This document shows positions 33,093-39,131 of a stretch of 39,131 nt of DNA, piece by piece. A model generated the notes under the pieces. The model ran no database searches. It was not told where the DNA came from and saw nothing but the letters and a program-made list of their open reading frames with translations. The position numbers and the translations under genes were made by a program. The first letter of the stretch is position 1; every line of letters begins with the position of its first letter. Where the stretch lies: contig JADRCO010000287.1 of assembly GCA_021464525.1 (NCBI GenBank), forward strand, positions 1 through 39,131. The letters are read 5' to 3'. The DNA comes from Rhizophagus sp. LPA8_4_AMF (lineage: Eukaryota; Glomeromycota; Glomeromycetes; Glomerales; Glomeraceae).

Positions 33093-33424
33093 AAAATATG
33101 TGTTTATTTTGGCACAATTTTTGAACTGCCAGGGCTTTTAATTTTTTTCCAATTTTCCATTTACATCCCAAAAAAAAGATAATAGTTCTTTAAATTGACT
33201 TGCTGTTATAAATTTATTATTCATTTTCTGGCACTTCTGTTTCCTATTATCAATGCTCTGAATGAGATCATATGATTTTCTGGTACTTTATTTTTCTGGC
33301 GCTTTAATTTTCATATTACATTTATTACTATAAGTTATGATTTGTCTGTAAATACCAGGTTCTTAGATATTAGCTCTAAAATTAATATCCACTTCACCAA
33401 CTGGTTTAAATATTAAAACAGCTA

Positions 33425-33854
33425 CTTTACAGAAACTTAATAATTTTAATCGATATAGAATCAATATTGTTAAGTTTATCTTAATGGCATTATTTTGATA
33501 TCACTTCGATATTGATTTAATATCAATATGATATCAAAATGATATTAAAATAAAGTATTATCATTTTGATATCATATTGATATTGAACTGATATTGAAAT
33601 GATATCGAAGTGATAATTGAAAATGATATTAAAACAATGCCGTTAAAATAAACTTAACGATATCAATTTTATATCATTTCAATTATCATTTTGATATCAT
33701 TTTAATATCAATTTAATATTGATTTAATATCGATGTGATATTGAAATGATAATAATACTTTATTTTGATATCATTTCAATATTATATCAATATTAAATCA
33801 ATATTAAAATGATATTAAAATGATATTATTTGAAAACTTGAAGTTTCTATAAAG
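33425..33854. mobile_element. Fold-back MITE made of GATATC words, TA-flanked
   Basis: CTTTACAGAAACTT (33425-33438) and AAGTTTCTATAAAG (33841-33854) are 14-bp terminal inverted repeats with one mismatch, flanked by TA on both sides (33423-33424 and 33855-33856), as in Tc1/mariner-type insertions. The inside consists of two consecutive fold-backs dominated by GATATCA, AATATTGA and similar words. The first (33451-33680) has a perfect 24-bp stem at 33521-33544 and 33559-33582 around a 14-base loop. The second (about 33685-33835) is centred on ACTTTATTTTGATATC. No coding sequence. Confidence 0.75.
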
Positions 33855-33856
33855 TA

Positions 33857-35215
33857 TTTCATCAGCTAATTGAAAAGAATTAATAATTTCAAAGGTTTGC
33901 CATATAAAAAAGAGCAAGAAATTCTATATAGTAGCAACTAAGATTATTATTTTATTTATTTTAATTATCAAATATTTCAGATTCTCATTTTGACATCTTA
34001 GAATTCTTTGTTAATAATCTTTGAAATATCATATAAATATTAATGTGACACTTGCTTAAAATATGTCATAATATTTAAACTATACCTATAAAGTACTAGA
34101 AATGTCTTATATAAAATTTATGAATTTTTGCTCATCTTCAAAAGTTTTTTTAAGTACTTTTATAATTACAATAATGCTTTTCAGGTTAAAAAAGATAAAG
34201 ACTTATTTCAATAAAGCAGTAACTTACTACTTTCTTAGTATTTATATTATTTAGCCAGATATAAAATATGGTTTTGGTGTAATATAATATAACTAATATA
34301 GCAAATATTTATATAACATTTATAATATTATTATAATCATATATATTACTAATTTTGAGATAGATAACTGTAGGATAAGACAAAATCTAATTAGCTGGCT
34401 ATTTTATAATTTGAGAAGATCCATCAAAAAATAATTTAGCTGACATATTGACTCAGGTCTAACTTAACTGAGTCATGATGTCAGGTAAAAGATTCTTAGC
34501 TAAAAATGTATCTAAATATCATCAGAATATTCTTATTTTATTTTATCATTATTCTATCTTCATATAAATGAGTAGAAAAAAGAGAGAATAGTTAAGTGAA
34601 CAATTTGATATTGTGATATACATAGTTGCTTTTATAAAATTATATCTAAAAGGCTATAAAATCATTAAATATGATGGTTAGTCTTATATATTAAAGTAGG
34701 TATCAAATTTTAAATATTAGCATATTGATAAATATTTAAATAATAGTAATATAAACTTTGTTAAAAGTTTAGAATATATATGATATAAGATGTGTAAAAT
34801 ATATAATAGAATAAATCCATGTAATTTATCAGAAATTGACTATTATCCCTTCGTCTGTAGACCTTTGCAAGTATATTTACCTGCAAAAATTAGCTATCAT
34901 CTAAAAATTTAATTTATAATATAAGTTATAATAAATTATATATTTTTGGATAACTCTAGTTTCAAACTTTATGCTTATACTATTTTTTAAATTAAAAATT
35001 ATAAATAAAAATTTATTATAAGCTAAAGTTACAAATATAAAATTTTTCTTTAATTTGTAATTTTTTTTATTTGGAATGAGTTTTGATATCTATACTTTAA
35101 GAGAAAATTATAAAGCCATTAATTTTATACAATTTTTATAATCATTATTTTTAATTTTATTAATAATATTTTACTTTAATATATAGTAAAAAAATTAAAA
35201 AAGTATATTTTTAAA
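33857..35215. other. AT-rich spacer with one AP-1/Gcn4-like palindrome
   Basis: No gene seen. TGACATATTGACTCAG (34441-34456) and CTGAGTCATGATGTCA (34468-34483) form an imperfect inverted repeat with a TGACTCA in each arm. TTTTTAAA at 35208-35215 is the presumed left target duplication of the element that follows. Confidence 0.4.
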
Positions 35216-36493
35216 GGGAAAATTTCTCACCCCAGGGTGAGATCAGTATTACACACTCCTACCACTGATTGGCTGATTAGACTTTACAATTACATTATAT
35301 CAGTCAATCAGTTATTTATTTACACGCCAAGGTGTTTTTTCTTTTTTTTTAGGTTTTTCAGTTTCATTTTGTGTCAAAGTTTCTCATTTGCAGGGTGCCA
35401 GCTTGAACATGAAATCACTTACAAAACTAAACTTTAAGGTAAGAAATAGGAAGGGGCATGTGTTATTTTTTTTATTTTAATTCAAGAAACGTTTTAACGT
35501 TTCTTTTAATTATTTTCTTGTAGAGTGCCAGCTTGGACACGAAATTGGACTTTGAGGTAAGAAATAGGAGGAAGTGCGTATTATATTTTTTTAATTAAGA
35601 AACGTTTTAACATTTCTTTTAATTATTTCTTTTGTAGAATGCTGGTTTAGATATGAAACTGGACTTTAAGGTAATAAAAAGGGGAGGCGCGTATTTTTTA
35701 ATTAAGAAATATTTTAACGTTTTTTTAATTGTTTCTTTTGCAAGGTGCCAGCTTGGACACGAAACTGGACTTTGAGGTAAGAAATGGGGGGAGGCATGTG
35801 TTATATTTTTTTAATTAAGAAACTTTTTAACGTTTCTTTTAATTATTTCTTTTGTAGGATGCCAGTTTAGACACTAAACCGGACTTTAAGGTAATAAAAA
35901 GAGGAGGCGCGTGTTTTTTAATTAAGAAACGTTTTAACGTTTCTTTTAATTATTTCTCTTATAGGGTGCCAGCTTGGACATGAAATTGGACTTTAAGGTA
36001 AGAAATAGGAGGAGGCGCGTGTTATGTTTTTTAATTAAAAAAATGTTTTAACGTTTCTTTTAATTGTTTCTTTTGTAGGATGCTAGCTTAGACACAAAAC
36101 TGAACTTTAAGGTAATAAATAAGAGAGGCGCATGTTATGTTATTTTTTTAAATCAAGAAACATTTTAACATTTCTTTTAATTGTTTCTTTTGTAGGGTGC
36201 TAGCTTGGACACGAGACTGGACTTATAAATTTTTATCATTATTGTTGTGGTTTTTCTTTTTTTATATCATTATTATTGCTAGTTATGTTAAATAAATAAT
36301 TATAAAATTTTAATTTTGAATAACTATTTTATTCTTCTATTTAATAAATTTTTAATGTAAAAAAAATGAATGGTTATGTAATTTTTTTTTAACTGTTAAA
36401 GTTAAAAAAATTAGCCAATCAAAAAAAAATGCTTATCACGTGAAAAGGGTGAGTAATAATATTCCTTACCTGAGGTGAGGAATAAATTCACCC
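35216..36493. mobile_element. TIR element carrying the micro-exon repeat gene
   Basis: The left end begins GGGAAAATTTCTCACCCCAG. The right end read on the minus strand is GGGTGAATTTATTCCTCACC followed by TCAGG. Both continue inward with a GATTGGCT word about 50-70 bases in, and the right arm has TCACGTGA. TTTTTAAA occurs at 35208-35215 and 36494-36501, a possible 8-bp target duplication, though this word is low complexity. A third copy of the terminus, far closer in sequence to the right arm, starts at 38949. I infer a transposon family whose cargo is the exon array. It has no transposase, so it would be non-autonomous. Confidence 0.55.
35409..36228 (+). CDS. Tandem micro-exon gene encoding an 11-residue repeat protein
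   Basis: Exons: 35394-35438 (45 nt, with ATG at 35409: MKSLTKLNFK), 35524-35556 SASLDTKLDFE, 35638-35670 NAGLDMKLDFK, 35744-35776 GASLDTKLDFE, 35858-35890 DASLDTKPDFK, 35965-35997 GASLDMKLDFK, 36079-36111 DASLDTKLNFK and 36196-36228 GASLDTRLDL plus TAA. Exons 2-8 are each 33 nt and phase 0. Introns vary from 73 to 85 nt. All seven donors are GTAAG or GTAAT. Six of seven acceptors are TAG, and the one before exon 4 reads CAA. The other two frames are closed (TAG in exons 3, 5 and 7; TAA or TGA at the end of exons 1-7), so only this frame is open throughout. Changes between exons include many synonymous ones. The product would be 86 residues, charged and amphipathic, with no signal peptide visible from this ATG. 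Family and function are not recognised, and an upstream start is possible. Confidence 0.6.
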
Positions 36494-36501
36494 TTTTTAA
36501 A

Positions 36502-36878
36502 AACTAATTTTATATCTAGTGATTACAGAAAGATAAAATATATCTTACTATCAGATTTGTTTTATTAAAATGAATCTAATGGTGATAACCATATCTTTCT
36601 AAGTGTAGTAGATTAGTCACAAATTGGAAAAATACCACCAGATCAGTATTCTCATAATAAGATATATAAAAGCCCATTTTTTACTGATATACTGTATTTA
36701 GAAAGATGTAGTTACTACTATTAAATTTAGCTTGATAAGATGATTCTAATGAAATATAATTTATCTTTACAGATTACTGGATGCCTAAGAATTTTACTTA
36801 GAAGTTTTGCAGGCAAATTTGCCTGTATTATAGACAAAAGAATAAATCTGAATATTTTACTATTGAAGAAAAACTTAA
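36502..36878. other. Spacer with imperfect inverted repeat
   Basis: GAAAGATA at about 36530 and TATCTTTC at about 36594 bound an imperfect 70-bp fold-back. Beyond that nothing is supported. The minus-strand open stretch at 36727-36933 is hydrophobic AT noise that crosses an element boundary. Confidence 0.35.
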
Positions 36879-36889
36879 TAGTATAGATT

Positions 36890-37650
36890 AATGTTTTGAG
36901 CGAAAGTGTTTTATGATTAGCGAAATATTTCACCTATTTTGAGTTTCAGTTTCAGCTATTCTGAAACTGCCAAAATTTGGCAAAATGTCTGAAACCTGGT
37001 AAAACTTCTGAAACTTAGCGAAACTAAAATTATCACGTGCATGTCTTTTAATTGGTTGTTAAATAAATTTTTTAAAATTGCAAATCTAAATTCTTTTTAT
37101 CATTTATATTTTCATATTTATTTATTGATATTAAATAAATAAATCTCAATATTTCAATACATGTGTTTGTTATTTCTGTTAATATTTATCTGTTTTTTTT
37201 TTATGTTCATTATCTATTTCAAATTTCATTATTTCTTTTTTTTCTTCTTATCTTCAACTAGTTAAGGTTGAAAGTCTTAATTTACAATTATTTATAATCA
37301 TACTTCAACTAATTAGATTATGATGAAATTTTTTAAATGGAAGTTTATATTTGGTAGCAAGTATCAAAATGAGGACTTGTACAAAATCCTATCTTACTTC
37401 TAAAATAACTTAATGAAAAATGAAGAATTGCCGAATCTTGAAATCATATGATTTATACCTAATAGCCAATTAAAAGTTTAACACATGACTTTTTAGTTTT
37501 GCTAAGTTTTAGATATTTCGTCATGTTTCAGCAGTTTTACCAGGTTTCAGAAGTTTTGCCAGTTTCAGAATTTGGCATCTTTGGCGAAACCAGTTTTACC
37601 AAGTTTTGAAAGTTTTGCCAGATATTAAGTTTCGGTTTTGACTGAAACAC
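36890..37650. mobile_element. TIR element with CTGAAAC repeats and 11-bp flanking duplication
   Basis: TAGTATAGATT at 36879-36889 is repeated exactly at 37651-37661. Inside, about 150-bp inverted repeats share CTGAAACCTGGTAAAACTT, TTAGC.AAACTAAAA and CTTTTAATTGG in order. Terminal words are ATGTTTTGAGCGAAA (left) and, on the minus strand, GTGTTTCAGTCAAAA (right). TCACGTGC lies at 37033-37040. The 761-bp element has no transposase. The 9-11-bp duplication and long TIRs suggest a Mutator-like non-autonomous family. Confidence 0.75.
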
Positions 37651-37767
37651 TAGTATAGATTTCTTAGATCTGAATTATAATTGTAAATATATGTGTTAAA
37701 TTTTCTGAAATATAGATTTTTTATTAAAATAATATAGTATATTTTATATTCATATTTATTGTATATA

Positions 37768-37941
37768 CAGTTCACCTTTACTATAGTGAATCCCATGGGC
37801 TGAAGATTAAAATTCATTATAGTGAGAAATTCATTATATTGAAGGTCATTTTATTATACACAAAAAAATCTGTACCTGAACTTTTCTTCATTATAACAAG
37901 TTATTCACTATATAAAAATTCGCTATAGAGATGGTGAATTG
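37768..37941. mobile_element. Tc1/pogo-type MITE related to the one at 7520
   Basis: The left end CAGTTCACCTTTACTATAGTGAAT and the right end read backwards, CAATTCACCATCTCTATAGCGAAT, form TIRs of about 24 bp (given here only as pattern words CAGTTCACC, CTATAG and GAAT). TA flanks both sides (37766-37767 and 37942-37943). The ACTATAG..GAA design and CA(G)T.CACC start match the family style at 7520-7701. No gene inside. Confidence 0.7.
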
Positions 37942-37943
37942 TA

Positions 37944-38948
37944 TAATACATTTGCATGCATAATCATTTAATAAAATTATGAAATGTATCATTTGCAGAA
38001 TAAAAAATGTAATTTGCCTATTCTAGGTTAAATCTTCTAATATATAATTATTTTAGTAAAGTATTTTTTTGAGAAATTCAAAAGATTAATAAAGCAATCT
38101 TAGAAATCCTTGATTCTTAAATACTACTATTATTATGACTCTGAAAATTTTTATGTAACAGTTAATCAGTGAATTTATGGAAATTACAAAAAGAAACCTA
38201 AATCTTTGGCAAAATAAGCTTAAAAAGTAGTAAGGAATGATGGTATTTCTGATAATATAAAGTTTTAAAGGGAATTTCTATCCATGAATATTGGAATTTT
38301 GGATTAAATGATTTGGAGTTGATATCAGAAAAAGGAATCCAGTTACATTTAAGATTAATAAATATCGATAGTATTCATACTCACCTTAAATATTTAATAT
38401 GGAAGGTAGAATGGACTAGCATATTAAAATAGTTGTAAAATTCCAAATATTATTATATTAATAAAAAATGCAACTGAAAATTTTGTCAGAATTTCAGAAT
38501 ATAAGAAATATAAATGTAAAAAGCTAGACGTATGTAACTTTTTGCCAAATAATTTAAAATTCCCAGCACTTATTCAACTATATAATGTGACTATTATAGA
38601 TTTGTTAGATATGAATTATAATTGTAAATTTAAATATATATTTATATATTATATATATTATTATTTTTTATTAATAATTATTTATTTATATTATATATTT
38701 TAATTTAAATACCCTGTTTTTTTTAATATATATATTTGCTAACTAAATAAATAGTTAATAACTTTAATGGTAATTTTAATGTAATTAGGATTTTATTAAT
38801 AAGTTGTAAAATATTTTTATTATTTAATATTTTATTTTTATTTAAATATATAATTTTAACATTATATAAAAATAATAGAAAAAGTAAAATATAAAAATTT
38901 TTTAATAATTAAAATAAAAATAACTTTATAAAAAATATAATTAATTTT
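37944..38948. other. AT-rich spacer, possible faint coding relic
   Basis: No supported gene. At 38160-38430 the plus strand can be read for some distance with stops and frame changes (for example KKVVRNDGISDNI and LHLRLINIDSIHTHLKYLIW), which could be an old transposon fragment. The right part (38600-38945) is nearly pure A/T. Confidence 0.35.
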
Positions 38949-39131
38949 TGGGTAAATTTATTCCTCACCCCGGGTGAGAAATTTATTTTTTACCCTATCA
39001 CGTGATAAAGATTTTGTTGTTGATTGGCTAATTTTTTTAATTATAAATTTTCCGTTAAAAAAAATTCCCGTAACATTTTTTTTTTACAAAATCATTTTAT
39101 AAAGTAATGGAGTTATTTGCAATTTTATTCC
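38949..39131 (+). mobile_element. Second copy of the array element's terminus, cut by the window end
   Basis: Starting at GGGTAAATTTATTCCTCACC this stretch follows the minus-strand sequence of the right arm of the element ending at 36493 for more than 115 bases: CTCACC..GGGTGAG, ACCC, TATCACGTGATAA, GATTGGCTAATTTTTTTAA and GTTAAAAAAAA occur in the same order and spacing. It is the same transposon family, entering from the right. Its body lies outside the window. Confidence 0.65.

Noticed and set aside
35237-35437. 66-codon plus-strand frame at the left end of the micro-exon array
   Set aside because: It is in another frame than exons 1-8, starts inside the terminal inverted repeat and is mostly Phe from a T run.
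384-36228. CRISPR-like direct repeats in the arrays
   Set aside because: Units are about 110 bp with conserved splice-type signals and no unique spacers of constant length between short identical repeats; the host is a eukaryote.
36727-36933. 68-codon minus-strand frame
   Set aside because: It crosses the boundary of the TIR element at 36890 and has only hydrophobic AT-codon content.
1-39131. tRNA or rRNA genes
   Set aside because: No A-box/B-box pair with a plausible cloverleaf and no rRNA-like conserved block was found by eye on either strand; a covariance-model scan would be decisive.

Overview
The window looks like nuclear DNA of an early-diverging fungus, most likely a glomeromycotinan (arbuscular mycorrhizal, Rhizophagus-like) genome. 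This is inferred from very AT-rich intergenic DNA, genes cut by many short introns, long homopolymer runs, a LINE and a FAR1/MULE transposase of the style I associate with that group, and very many small transposons. No species is proven by the sequence.

Three conserved host genes are present. (1) A C2H2 zinc-finger transcription factor on + (20189-21753, 3 exons). (2) A complex I subunit of the NDUFA5/B13 family on - (25077-25890, 3 exons). (3) Hydroxymethylglutaryl-CoA synthase on + (27064-29185, 11 exons). Genes 2 and 3 diverge from a shared ~1.17 kb intergenic region that holds two CGG/CCG palindromes.

The rest is mostly mobile or repetitive. The left 7 kb holds a splice-site-rich tandem array (384-2560), then a decayed LINE on - (about 2930-6990) into which a tandem-repeat element (4961-5735) and a MITE with a perfect 9-bp target duplication (6535-6913) inserted. 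hAT-like and Tc1/pogo-like MITEs follow (7262-9244). A complete Mutator-like element with TIRs and a perfect 9-bp target duplication spans 10151-13545; its FAR1/SWIM transposase has two in-frame stops. About 5 kb of extremely AT-rich DNA (13.5-18.8 kb) shows no gene. The right part holds minisatellites, a large fold-back MITE (33425-33854), another TIR element with an 11-bp duplication (36890-37650) and a pogo-like MITE (37768-37941).

The most unusual object is at 35216-36493: a TIR-bounded element containing a gene made of eight tandem micro-exons. Exons 2-8 are each exactly 33 nt and phase 0, encode an 11-residue repeat close to GASLDTKLDFK, and end in a stop codon. They are separated by 73-85-nt introns that carry a palindrome around the presumed branch point. 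Only one reading frame is open through all exons. Two older arrays (384-2560 and 31124-31680) share the palindrome/branch-point/polyT/AG design and similar exon cores, and another copy of the element's terminus starts at 38949 and runs out of the window. This looks like a transposon-borne family that grows by duplicating exon-intron units. I do not recognise the protein.
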